Positions 48,626 through 61,259 of a stretch of DNA of 64,000 nucleotides are shown piece after piece (the stretch's first letter is position 1; each line of letters begins with the position of its first letter). Made by a program: the position numbers and the translations under genes. The DNA lies in contig OX578279.1 in NCBI GenBank assembly GCA_951217055.1, positions 30,964,173 through 31,028,172 of the forward strand. The letters run 5' to 3'. The notes beneath the pieces were generated by a model. It was given only the letters and a program-made list of their open reading frames with translations. It was not told the DNA's origin and did no database searches. Origin of the DNA: Gerris lacustris. Its lineage: Eukaryota; Arthropoda; Insecta; Hemiptera; Gerridae.

Positions 48626-49217
48626 ATAGACTGCCAATTGGTGTGGCACATAGCTTCCTCGCATACTATCACGTACTTTTTGATTTTATGCTTTTACAAG
48701 GCATTATTGCCTAATTTGTTTAATTGTATCCCCTGTTTTTTAATGTGTCGAAATTGTTTTGATTTTTTACTTGAATTAAAGTATCAGTTAAGCAAAAGTT
48801 AAAGAGCGCTAACGGTTCAAAGTAATCTGGGGCTATCTGCGGCCTACTTTCGATAAACTATAAAAGTTTCATACAAATCAGATAAGTACTTTTGAAGCTA
48901 TAGGTGCAAATTAATGTATATTTGTGCGCATGTGCAAGAGAAACAAATGAGCGTAGAAAGTTTAAACTTATATGGGACCAACAATGGGCTACTCATGACC
49001 TACCACCAAAATTTCATTAAAATTGGACGTGTAGTTTTTAAGATACGTTGGTTCGCAAAAATTGAACGGCAGAACGACAGACAGACACGGAACCAAAAAT
49101 GATCCCTGATGTCTGAAACGGATTTCTGTCTTGGAATTTTTGAAATCGGAGACCTAAAAATGTTTCGTTCTTCAGAACGATCACATAGCTTCCGTTACCT
49201 TCGTTAAGCCCGAAAGC
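48626..49217 (+). repeat. Interspersed repeat family A, copy 4 (best preserved)
   Basis: Starts ATAGACTGCCAATTGGTGTG then GCACATAGCTTCC. It matches copy 1 closely through GCGGCCTACTTTCGATAAAC, ACTTTTGAAGCTATAGG, GCGCATGTGCAAGAGAAACA and CTGATGTCTGAAACGGATTT then CTGTCTTGG. It keeps two 3' stem-loops, CGTTCTTCAGAACG and GCTTCCGTTACCTTCGTTAA then GCCCGAAAGC. The frame at 48914-49102 is a by-product. Confidence 0.8.
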
Positions 49218-50518
<1,301 letters not shown>

Positions 50519-50739
50519 TGTTAAAATTATACCTTAAAAAAAATTACACAATTAAGATGTCAAGATATATATATACATTTTTTAAATTAAGATTTAAATT
50601 GGCCTCTTAACATACAACCTGTTTATTAAAAATTTGTATATAAGTGAAATAAAATGTCACTGTCATTTTAAAAGATGTTTTAATTAGCAACATAATTTAT
50701 TCATTTTTTTACTTTTTATATGATGAGCTTATTGACAAG

Positions 50740-50740
<1 letters not shown>

Positions 50741-50814
<74 letters not shown>
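50741..50814. repeat. (TA)n microsatellite, 74 bp
   Basis: Pure TA dinucleotides, followed by interrupted TA-rich sequence to about 50840. The minus-strand frames over this array (poly Ile-Tyr) are artefacts. Confidence 0.95.
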
Positions 50815-50821
<7 letters not shown>

Positions 50822-50844
50822 TAAATATATATAGATATATAATA

Positions 50845-51785
50845 GTAAAACTTTGCATTGCTTGAAGTTCTGATAGACAAATAAAAAAATCTACCATTCA
50901 TCATGACGGGGCATGAATTTAAAAAAAACAAAAACAGAGCTTGAATTCTCGCACCTACCTATAAAGCAGCATTTTAAATAGATCGTCAGCATTTTAAAAG
51001 AGATTTACCCACTCTCGTAGCACACTCGGGACTTTAGAGAGAACGTAGCGACACCTCAACTTAGAAATTCTCTCCCTTTTCTGTTGGCATTTACATTTCA
51101 AATCAGCTTTTGAACGCGTTTCTCCCGACTTTCGAGTACAAATAAGCTCTACGATACAAAACACCATCCTTTTTTCAACAACTGAACTAGTGGCATCCTA
51201 ATTGCATAATAACGCTAACTAACACGTAGCAGCTAAAAAAAAACCTTTAACAATTACTCTTAAATGGACTTCTTTTTACGAAAATATTTCATTCAGAAAT
51301 GGGGAAAAGACAATAAAAAATGTAAGGATAAACTTCTTTTCAATATTTTTCGGCGTTTTTGAAAAAATAGTCTTATTTGAAAAATGAAATGAAAATGCTA
51401 ATATTTCTAAAAATAAACAAAAAAAAAAGATCCTTTATAACAAAGATATTTAAATGTTTCGAACTCTGCGTAAAGACGATTCCACGCACCAAACTATTAT
51501 CAAACACGTGTAAAATAATTCTCTAGGGAAAACAGATTTAGATTTCTTTAACATTTGAACGTTTATTGCAGTTCTATCTACCATTTACTGAACTACAAAG
51601 AAGGCACACGTTAATCAGGTTTCTTAGTTATAAATTAGAAGTATAGTAATGCATGGTAATAACTCAAATTCTAGTTTGAGGTTTAAGAATGAGTATATAT
51701 AACTAGATTGAAGTCTAATAGCAAAAGCGATTTTTTCAGTTTTATTGTTTAATAAATCAAAATATTATATAAAAACTTCTGCAAA
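50845..51785. other. AT-rich stretch, nothing identified
   Basis: A slightly GC-richer patch at 51000-51130 has no recognisable coding signal. Confidence 0.6.
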
Positions 51786-51789
51786 TTAT

Positions 51790-52262
51790 TAGAGTAACAT
51801 AGCCTCCTCGGGGTTGTATGCTTAATTTCATCAAAATTGGCCCACTATTATAGGCTCGACGCGTCTGCACATTTAAAAAAAAAAAACTTTTCCGGACGAA
51901 TGTTCACGCCACAAAATACTTTCTCTTTATATATACTACCTACATGAGAAAGTGCAACAATAAAGTATAGTCGTATAGTTGATAAAACTTCAAAATATGA
52001 ATTTTGCGCATGCACGCGATAGGAAGAAGTCATACAAACAGGTTTAAATTATTGTGGGAATATCTGTGTTATCGTAAACTGCTATTTAAATTTCATCAAA
52101 ACTGGATGAGAAGTTCTCAAAATATTGGCTAACGCAAACATTCCAAAACCGTTTCCTGATAATATATGAAATCCATTTCTGCAAAGATTTTTTTAATTTG
52201 GAGTCAAAAGAAAACAAAACCTGGATGTATATAGAATGATCACATCGACGAGCTCTGAAGCT
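51790..52262 (+). repeat. Decayed repeats of families B and A in tandem
   Basis: 51790-51990 carries TTTCATCAAAATTGGCCC, GGCTCGACGCGTCTG and a CTTTCTCTTTATATATACTA...ATGAGAAAGT palindrome typical of family B type ends. 52030-52262 follows the family A order (TTTCATCAAAACTGG, CCGTTTCCTGATAATATATG, GAATGATCACATCGACGAGC). Confidence 0.5.
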
Positions 52263-54520
52263 AAATGAATCCTTATAAATTTAACTATCGCATTTAAACA
52301 AAATAGTCGAAACTTTAATTTTTAAAGTGTCGTTTAACTCTAAAGCTTGACAGAAACCAAGAGAAACTTAAGAATTTACTGTATCGAACAATTTATTATG
52401 GAACGGAGGACAGGTGTCGGACAATTGATGGATATAGAGCTATAGAAAGTCGACCATACAGGAATGAAGATAACTCTTAGGTCATCTTTAACCAAGACAA
52501 TGAGAACAAACTTAAATTTCGTAAGGAAAAGGTCATATATAAAATATGACCTAAGCCTAAGGATAAAAATCAATACATAAAAAAAACAAAGACACATATT
52601 ATGATCAATAGACCATAACATGAAACACTGCGGTACTAATTACAAACTATGTAAGTGTAGAATTATCTAAATGCTAATTAAATAATATGCTGTCAAAACG
52701 AATTTTAAAACAGAACTAAAAAAAAGTGGTCTTCATCAGGTAGTTGAATATTTAATGGGCAATAAGCATTATATTTTGTTACGTTTTAAGTTCTCAAATT
52801 ATTATTAATACCTCCCTCCAAAATAAAGAGTTCGTTCTACAATAAAATAATAAAAAATTATAGGTATAGATAACACTAAAACTCTGCCAACACTTTATTA
52901 TAAAACATCACTTTAATCTAACACTAAATTAGTTACACTAAAGCAAATATAATTAGATTTTCAAAAAAAAAAAAAAATATAAGATTTATAATAAATTATT
53001 ATCCAAAATAAATATATTAAGCTAACACTCAACACTATAAGTAGATGTAATAATTTACAAGCTTTTTAATGAAAGAGGTTAAAATATAATTAATGGGTAT
53101 ATTTCAAAGTAGCTGTTATAAGGGGAAATATCTTATAAATATCTTATGTTTAACTGCTTACTCTAAAAGTCATGGTGTTTGTTATAATTAGTTTTTGAGG
53201 TTTTGAAAAATAGCGCGCGGTTACTTTTCATAAATGCAACGAGTGGAAGATTTTTTTTTTTTCTTGTACGCCAGCCTGTTTGCAATAAACCCTCCAATTA
53301 AGAAAGTTATATATAAAAAAAGAGGGAAAATTGTAAGGGCAATTAGTCAAGTATAAAAAAAAACATCGTCCAAACCCGAAATTGGTAGGCGACCTCAAAA
53401 AATACAATCTGTCAAAAGTATACGAAATATTAGTAAAGAGGTTTTAGAAAAGAAAAAAAAAATAACCACCGTTACAGCTTCTAAAAGTTATTTTTTTTTA
53501 AAAAATCATAATGAAAAATTGTAATAACTGTAGACTAACCCTTGAGATTACGAAAGATGTTATATCATGTTCGGCAAATTAGAGGCAAAAAGGATTAACA
53601 AATATTGAAGGGGCATTAAGACCTAACCGATAATAATCGTTAGCTACCGAGAGGAAAAATTAAAAGAACATTTGGAAACTTAGGTAACTAAGGTAATTGG
53701 AATTTAAAAGTGGATCATACAAATAAGAGAAAAATACTATTAAAAAAATATACCTCTAATGTTGAGTTCGAATAACTAATCTATATTGATTCAATTGTTC
53801 CCTTCACTGAGAGTAAAATAAGTAAGTTAAGTCAGTTCCACAAATTGCCAGTAGAAACAACTAATTTAATTTTGAACAAAAGGGCAAGTGCATCAAACTA
53901 CTATGTTGATACTTACCATTCATAAAAAAATTATAATCTCAGAAACACTTGTTATTATTTAATTGGATTAGTTAGTATGCTCATAGCTGCTAAATTTAAA
54001 CATTTTATTTTTTGCTCGAAGAGAAATCCTTATAGATATTGTAAGACTATAAATTGCGGCCTTCTAAAAATATGATTTAGATTAATATGAAAATCGTTAA
54101 AATATACATATACATTACAGAGATAAAATTATATGTAAAAACTTTAACAACTAAAAAAAAAAAACTTGGTTAAAAATAAATATAAGCTAACCTTAGTCTT
54201 GATAATCCAAGTTTTATGAGATATATAGAGTAGAAGAAGTTATAAAAAAACTATACTTCTATTCATAACAACACGAGAAAAATATAAGGTAATCGATCAT
54301 AGAACGAGACAATTTTTTTACGTCAGTAAACATTTTAGAAAAGTTTATCTAACTTTTTTACTTGTTTGTTTATATCGAGAAAGCATTAATACTATTGGAA
54401 TTCACCTTAATTTTACAATAAATGACCATACAAGTATATAAACAGTATAAGAGGCGGTGTTAATATGTATTTGATAACGGGTAAGTGCGAATTAAGTGTA
54501 AACGTGATATAAAAATTAAA
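52263..54520. other. AT-rich stretch without a recognisable gene
   Basis: Low-complexity AT with A-runs. Frames have no recognisable domain. Confidence 0.6.
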
Positions 54521-54589
54521 AAAGTCTGACAATTAGTGTGGGCACACAGAGAGGAAGCTTGCTAAATTTACACCTCTTTTATCCATCAA

Positions 54590-55245
54590 AATGTTTATGT
54601 TTTTTAAGAAAATGGCATAAAAAATTAAAGATGTTCCACAAGTTATGCATATTTTTGTAATCTACTCTTCAATACCTTTCATTTGATACAAATTTCAAAA
54701 TTTAAAATTTAAAAAAAAAAAAAAATCTCGTGACAGGAATTAGCCACCATTTTGGATTCCCAGTTAACCAGATCAAATTGCTATTCTTATTTTTTCTTAG
54801 GCCCTTCAGACCGCAAATTTTGCATATTTTTTATATTTTTAGTAACAGCAGAAATAAAGTTTTAGGGGGGTTTGGAGGGGGGGGGGGCATGAAAATGTTT
54901 TTTGACAAAATGGCATAAAAAATTAAACACTATCAACAAGTCTTATATATTTTTGTAATATACTCTTCAATACCTTTCATTTGATACCCCACTCAAAATT
55001 AAAAAATATATTTTTTCCCCGTGACGTGAATTATCCGCCATTTTGATTATGAACAACTGATAATTTAGAGTTCGCTATATTTTTCCTGTGTGCGCGTCAA
55101 AACGATCTTTAATGCTGGAAAGTTTCATGTTTTTTATCTCTTTTGATTTAAAAGTTATTGGAACCGTACAGAGTGACAGACAGACAGACACAGGAACGAA
55201 ACTATAAGGGTTTCTTTTTTTGGTTTTACCAGCGAAACCCTAAAA
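54590..55245 (+). repeat. Interspersed repeat with ~298-bp internal tandem duplication and terminal palindrome
   Basis: The block AAAATGGCATAAAAAATTAA ... TACTCTTCAATACCTTTCAT then TTGATAC ... CGTGAC occurs twice, at about 54609-54737 and 54908-55028. The second unit runs on to GACAGACAGACAGACAC and ends with AAGGGTTTC (55206-55214) facing GAAACCCTAAA (55233-55243). This 3' palindrome and the 'TTTCATTTGATAC' box are, as I recall, widespread in insect dispersed repeats. A G-run lies near 54860-54888. Confidence 0.75.
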
Positions 55246-55249
55246 AACT

Positions 55250-55400
55250 TTGTGTGCATGAGGAAGAAAAACCTATGTAGAACCAGCGGAAGAAGGCTGA
55301 AATAAATATGGTACCAACAGCTATATCCCAAATTTCTTTAAAATGAGACAAGCAGTTTTTGAGAAATGTTGGTTGGCAAAAATTGTAGACAGACCGACAA
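55250..55400 (+). repeat. Family A fragment
   Basis: GTGTGCATGAGGAAGAAAAA, GGCTGAAATAAATATGGTAC then CAACAG, and TTGGTTGGCAAAAATTG correspond to the middle of family A. Both ends are lost. Confidence 0.5.
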
Positions 55401-55489
55401 AATTTAAATAGCTACATTTTAGAATTCTCATCCATTAATTGGAGGATATTCATAAAAATCGTCGGAACAGTTTTCAAGAAATACTTTTT

Positions 55490-55760
55490 CTCCGTTTCTT
55501 TTAGTATTTTTGGGCGCCACCAAACTAGAGATACATTTTATTTCTCGATTTGGCCCCGGGATATGTTTTTCTTTACATGCAGAGCAAGTTTTTTCAAAAT
55601 CGGTTTAGTAGTTTAGGCTGTCCGCGTCTGAACAAGTGACAGACGTACATTTTTTAAAAACAGCTTTTTTGGGATCAGGGACCTCAAAACGTGTAAATTC
55701 ATTATAATATTAAAATCGATGTTTTTTCCTAATCATATAAGTTACCCTCTATACATACAA
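55490..55760 (+). repeat. Interspersed repeat family B, copy 2
   Basis: AAATCGGTTTAGTAGTTTAG then GCTGTCCGCGTCTG, GTGACAGACGTACATT, CAGCTTTTTTGGGATCAGGG and ACCTCAAAACGTG follow the same order as the copy at 4780-5050. Confidence 0.6.
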
Positions 55761-55764
55761 CGTC

Positions 55765-56985
55765 GAAGGTAAAAACCACTGAAACCAATTCACATTTATT
55801 ACATAAGTACTTATAAAGACTATTAAGAACTAAGTTAAGAGTACCCTTATTATATATATATTCACGTATAAATATATGCATAGACTTAGCAAAACATTTT
55901 AGATACTGTATAAACCTAAAACTAATCTATACAGATACGGTCGGTTGTTCTCAACTACAATTATTCCAATTTCAGTGAATAATTCTCAGTATTCCACATT
56001 TCTCTCTCTCTAGTCTTCTCTATTCAAGTGAATTGCATTTGCCCTGTAATTGCCTGATTATTCAAACTAGTGTACCGGTTTCTCGCTTTCCTAACTTGAC
56101 AATTAAACAGAAATTCGCAACTTTAACCACCAATCAAAGAGAGACATTATCACCAAAAAAAATTAAATATAATAATAATCTAATCAGCACAAAAACAATC
56201 AAACTGTACATTAACAATGGGTAAATAAACAACATTACAATGGGTAAAATATTAATTTTAAGAGAACGGTTCAGTAAAACCCAGGTTTTAAATGCCCTCA
56301 CAGTGTAGGAAAATGTATTGTTAAAATTTTCTTTGGACCTTTTAATAGTTAAAATAGTATAAGGCCCAAATATTTTTAAAAATAATAAATATTAATATGC
56401 CAACTAACCAACGATTACTATTTTAAAATTATAACATTAAAATACATGATTATGTACAATATGTTTTTAGACATGGAAGGTAAAATAATGGTTATTAAAT
56501 TAGTTGAATATAATGTAATACTTATAATAACTGTGCCAAGAATTTTAACAGCGCACGCAATATAAATAAAAATAATTTTATTCTAAATATATTACCACAA
56601 AACTTCAAGTTAAAATCAAAATAATTCGTTGATTTAATGTAAACATTAATTAAAGTCAAATAATGTTTAATTCGATTAAAATTTAATTTTTAATTTCAAT
56701 TTTTAAAGCGAATTTAATAAGAGTTGTAATAAAACCTCTACACTAATAGTTTTACTAAATAGTTATTTTAAGTTATCCAATTTACGAGTGTTTCTTCTAA
56801 AAGGAAAAAAATAAAATGCGATGAACGAAATACCGGAATAAAAAACGTGGAATTCGACAGGGGAGAATAAAAAGCAATATGTATCAGATAGGAGCTTTGG
56901 GGTAAAGGTATCTATGACATGATGCAGGGAAAGTATAGTATAGGTGAGGTAAGACGGTATAAAAGTGTATTTTTATGTTACCATA
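55765..56985. other. AT-rich stretch, nothing identified
   Basis: No credible frame or structured repeat. Confidence 0.65.
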
Positions 56986-57330
56986 AGGTGTGGGGAGTTG
57001 TGTGGGGACTATTCCAGGCAGAGGTTCGAATATGGGCACGGTATTTCAGAGTCGAGAGAGTATTTGGAAGGTTAGGCTGAAGGTAAAACCTCCCTTAATA
57101 CATAGTGATTTCCCTTGGGGTAAAGAAGGTATAGCGGATGGTACTGGATACTCAAGGTCCTTTTTAAGGCCGAAGGGTCTTAAGCCATGTGAGGCAGTAA
57201 CTCCTTATTCCACTAGAGGTGGATCAATTGATAATAAGAAGAGTATTGCTAGAGGAATGGTGTCGCAAGAAGCCGAAGTGGGGGGAGAAGCGAATTCATG
57301 GTCTGGCAACAAGGATGTCGTTTACTAGAA
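56985..57330 (+). other. GC-richer pocket with a 112-codon open frame of unknown meaning
   Basis: The frame 56990-57328 begins at a GTG, not an ATG (first in-frame ATG at 57032), and contains no motif I know. Composition is balanced (Gly, Ser, Lys, Glu), unlike typical AT-rich frames here. AGAGGTTCGAATATGG (57020-57035) resembles a B box but no A box precedes it. It could be an exon or a conserved non-coding block. Confidence 0.25.
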
Positions 57331-59025
57331 GTCCACTGTTACTTTATTCATGGACTTCAAGTTGTTATGGTAAAAAAAGGTTTACATCGGAACAAACGTT
57401 AGCCTTAAGTCTTCAGTCTTCACACAGAAGTAATAACTTTTAACGTGTACACGCACCAAGACTACTATACAATTCATAGCTCATAAGAGCAAGGGCAAAG
57501 TTACTGTAAATCATGAATTGACTTATTCAGAATGTTTACGACAAGAAGAGGATAGTCGACATTAATATAAAAAGCATTAAAAAGGCTATCTTTAAAAAAA
57601 TTGAGAACTTTACGATAAATACAACAACCACAAAAAAAGGTTTACCTGAAAAAGTATGGACAGATATAAAAACAAAGTGTCCATTTTAGTTCTTTTCACT
57701 AAATCTTTTATTGATAATTTAAGAAATGTTTATACAAAGTTAAAGGAAATCGAAAGATGAAGGGGGCAATTGCAGAAGTTACAAGAGCAATAAAAGAAAC
57801 ACGTATTGGCTACATTTAACAGCAAAAGATCCCAAAGAAACAAAGTTTGACTTCGTTTTAAAGAAGCAACGATCCAGAAAAAAAAACAATGGATACATAA
57901 AATCGATGTAAGTTAAGATAATATTAACAAACATCAAACTTTTTACCAGAAAAAACTTTACATTTTCTTATAATTAATAAGCTTAAATAAATTAAATAGA
58001 TTCACTTTGATAGTAAAAATAAAAATCAAGATTCTAAATTAATTATATCTTTATTAGGACGTAAGGTCTATAACTTGTTTGAACTATTGTATTGTAGAAG
58101 ATAATAAACGCCAAAAGCTAATGTCTTGGACACACTAATTCATACATATTATCTTTCTCAAACCTTGATGACTTTTCTAATAATAATATTCACACAAATT
58201 TTAGCATTTAAAAAATTCTAATTTAAAATTTGTGACTACAATTTTATTTTTATTTTAACAACTCCAAAAATGTTCAATTTTGGTTTGTATAAGAGAAAAT
58301 CTTGTGAAAATTATTCCAACGGAAGAAAAGGTCCCTTTATAAATGCTATTAATGAAAGGAAAGTTCTCAGTCCTTAATATTCTAAGACTATGGGAAGGAC
58401 TGAGAGGTTCTGAAAGAATCCTCTTTTATATTCATGTAATCTTTTCTATTCTTCTCCACCTTATTCCTTTACCCACCAACCAACGGTCGTGGAATTTTAT
58501 AATCCCTATTCGTAATTCTTTGTCTTACCGTCCCTTCTTCTTTTTTCTTTTTCTCACAGCCCTTTAACATTCCTAAGCATAAATCTTCTCGGTCAGAATC
58601 AGAAGCCAAATAAGAAAACTTAAGGGACAATCTAGATCCGTTCCTTCACGTAGCCTACAAAATCACCTTAACTTATTCCTTTTTTTAAAATCGATTTAAA
58701 AAGATAATTAGAAGTGAAAAAAAGGTGTTATAATAGAGCTCATTATAATTTAAAATGTATTAAACCTAATTTATTAAAAAAATATATATATGTATACAAT
58801 ACATAAATCTTATATAGTATAATATTTGTATTTTATTACTTTATTTTAAAAATTAAGACGAGTAGGGGATAAGGATTAGGTTTTCTTTCTTTAATTAATC
58901 TATAGAACCTAGTATCAGTGTGCTCAACAAGAAAGTTTAAAATCCTTTGTTATTTCAGAAGAAATTTAATTAAATGAACAGAATCATAAATCAAAGGATC
59001 GAATTATAAAAGGTTTTCAACATGG
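57330..59025. other. AT-rich stretch without a recognisable gene
   Basis: 58330-58570 is CT-rich. The frame there is low-complexity at its end. Nothing else is identifiable. Confidence 0.6.
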
Positions 59026-59031
59026 AAAATA

Positions 59032-59198
59032 CACAACAAATTAATTTTTATAACTTATTAAGTATATTAAATTATTTAAATAATACATTTCCTTTAATTA
59101 TATATATTATATCCTTTATTAATATATATATATTTAAATTAAAGGAAATGTATTATTTAAATAATTGAATATACTTATTAAGTTATAAAAATTAATTG
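59032..59198. mobile_element. AT-rich palindromic MITE
   Basis: The left arm AATTAATTTTTATAACTTAT then TAAGTATATTAAATTATTTA then AATAATACATTTCCTTTAAT pairs almost perfectly with the right arm 59135-59198. The loop is TA-rich (59105-59134). The ends are marked by ACACAA/TTGTGT. The high arm identity suggests a recent copy. The superfamily is not assignable. Confidence 0.85.
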
Positions 59199-59223
59199 TG
59201 TCACGCTTGCGTGGCACATAGGA

Positions 59224-59230
<7 letters not shown>

Positions 59231-59322
<92 letters not shown>
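59231..59322. repeat. Compound (TA)n(TG)n microsatellite
   Basis: About 70 bp of AT dinucleotides (59231-59300) pass directly into 11 GT units (59301-59322). It lies 30 bp downstream of the palindromic MITE. Confidence 0.95.
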
Positions 59323-60400
59323 TTTACTTGAATAGAGATAGTGGTTTTTCAGTTTTTTTTGTTATATTTTGAGTTTTTATTATTATTGATATACTACAAG
59401 AAATTCCACGAGATATTTTTTTTTTTTTTTCTTTTGGGTTTTAGTCCCGATCAACTGCCAGGGTTATTACAGGACGGGGGTTATCCGGCCACTTTACTCA
59501 TCTAATTCATAAATAATTCTCCACGAGAATTTATTTATGTTTATAAAATTATTAGGTTTAATGATTGTTAGACGTAATAATGTCATTATAATCTGTTTCG
59601 TTTATAAAGAAATAAAAAAGGTGATGACAAAAAGAGGTCCTTAAAAATTTGACAAGTTATTTTAAAAATAAAATAAAAAAAATCATTATAAAACCAATGA
59701 AGATATTCATGACACGTTTTAAAAAAGTAACCATGGTAAAATGAGATGAAAATTTTCAGAAACTTTTAAGACACGAAAGAAATTTAAACAAAAAGACAAC
59801 AGAAGTAACACAGTAGCAGGTTTCGAACTGAATTCAAACTAGTCCAGATGTCCCAGCATTCTTAAAACGAGTCAGCTTGTTTCTCTCTCATCGAATATAT
59901 CTCTTTTTTTTCTCCTCTTTCTCAGACAGGAAATCTGGAGTAAGGAGTTGTGTTATCAGTTTCTCGGCATCTTCAACTCTTTGGGGACCGTCCTCTCCTC
60001 CGAAGAGTCTCAGAATCTTTTCAAAGCCCACCAACCGACCCAAATTAAACTTTTAATAGATCATTAACTTGTGAAAACCACGATAAATTAACCGTAATCC
60101 ATTATATGACCCTCACTTTAATCTATCTTCACCCTGCCCACAGGCATTTACAAGAAGAGTCACTTTGATACAAGACAATGAATTTTATCGTATCAACCAG
60201 CTACGCATATCTAAATAAATTTGAATAGTTTTAACACTAGAAATTAAATCATGAAAAACATCATTCCTTTAGTTTAAAAATGTTTTTGTACCTACTCCTT
60301 GCGATCAAAAAATCTATAGTATCCATACAAAATATGTTTCATCGCTATGAATTCTTTCATAAAATCATCTATTAAAAATAGGTTTTCAATCAGATTAATC
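59323..60400. other. AT-rich stretch, nothing identified
   Basis: T-run at 59418-59430; no gene. 59930-60050 is a modestly GC-richer patch. Confidence 0.6.
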
Positions 60401-60403
60401 TAG

Positions 60404-60475
60404 CAGAGACGGAACTAGACCTGCTGAGGCCCGTGTGCAAGATTTTTTTTAGGCCCCCCCCCCCTCCCCCTCCAA
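60404..60475. repeat. Isolated hAT-like terminus
   Basis: CAGAGACGGAACTAGACCTG is followed by GAGGCCCGTG and a C-rich run, the layout seen at the ends of the two hAT-type elements in this window. No inverted partner or target duplication was found in the following kilobase, so it is a fragment or chance resemblance. Confidence 0.4.
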
Positions 60476-60479
60476 GATG

Positions 60480-61140
60480 ACCAAATATTTTTGTCGCCTC
60501 ATTCCTCTTCTTCAGGTAATTTTACTGCCATAATTTACTATTTATTAAATACTATACTAAATCTAGTGTCATACCGGTCCATAAATGTTCACTTATTGAT
60601 AACTGGATGACTCAAAAACTATTCCTCATAATTGGGAACTTATATAAAAAAAGCTTATTTAATTTCATCTTATCTGTCAGTAAGTATATTGATTCAAAAA
60701 TACGAGACTGAACTTGCTATATGTATGTGTTTTCAGTAAATATCCGTAGGCAATTTAATAAATCAAACGAGTTCGTTAACCAGTATAATCGGTCCAGCCG
60801 TTTCAAGTTGGAGGCCATTAAAAATTTTGCTAAAAAAATTGGCTAACAATTTTGCTAAGAATTGGGCATTAAAAGTTTGTTTTAGCTAGGTATAACTTTT
60901 GAACCGATCATTATAATGATAAGAAACAAACGCCGTTAAATGCATTTTTATATCGTCTAAACGCAATAAAACTGTTCTGAATTATCTAGCTTTAACTTTA
61001 AGATTTTGGGGAGGGGTCATTTCCTTCTTACAAAAAATGCGAATTGGAGTTGAGACAAAGATTCTTGAAAGTAGATGTTTTAATGATAAAATACATTGTG
61101 GAATCCAAATATAATTATAATATTTCGTTTCGAAATATGT
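60480..61140. other. AT-rich stretch, nothing identified
   Basis: Short imprecise repeats of TTTTGCTAA and GCATTAAAA near 60815-60885; no gene. Confidence 0.6.
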
Positions 61141-61253
61141 ATTATAAACTTTTCTTAGCAAGCTTGAAAATAAAAAAATACGGGCAAAATAACAGAAATA
61201 TTATAAACTTAATCTTAGCAAGCTTAAAAATAAAAAAATAGGGGCAAAATAAG
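61141..61253 (+). repeat. Tandem duplication, 59-bp period
   Basis: ATTATAAACTT, TTAGCAAGCTTGAAAATAAA then AAAATACGGGCAAAATAA are repeated once (second copy from 61200) with few substitutions. The 65-codon frame across it is an artefact of the duplication. Confidence 0.85.
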
Positions 61254-61259
61254 TTTGTT

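Noticed and set aside
50709..50931. Minus-strand frames with poly Ile-Tyr
   Set aside because: Translation of the (TA)n microsatellite.
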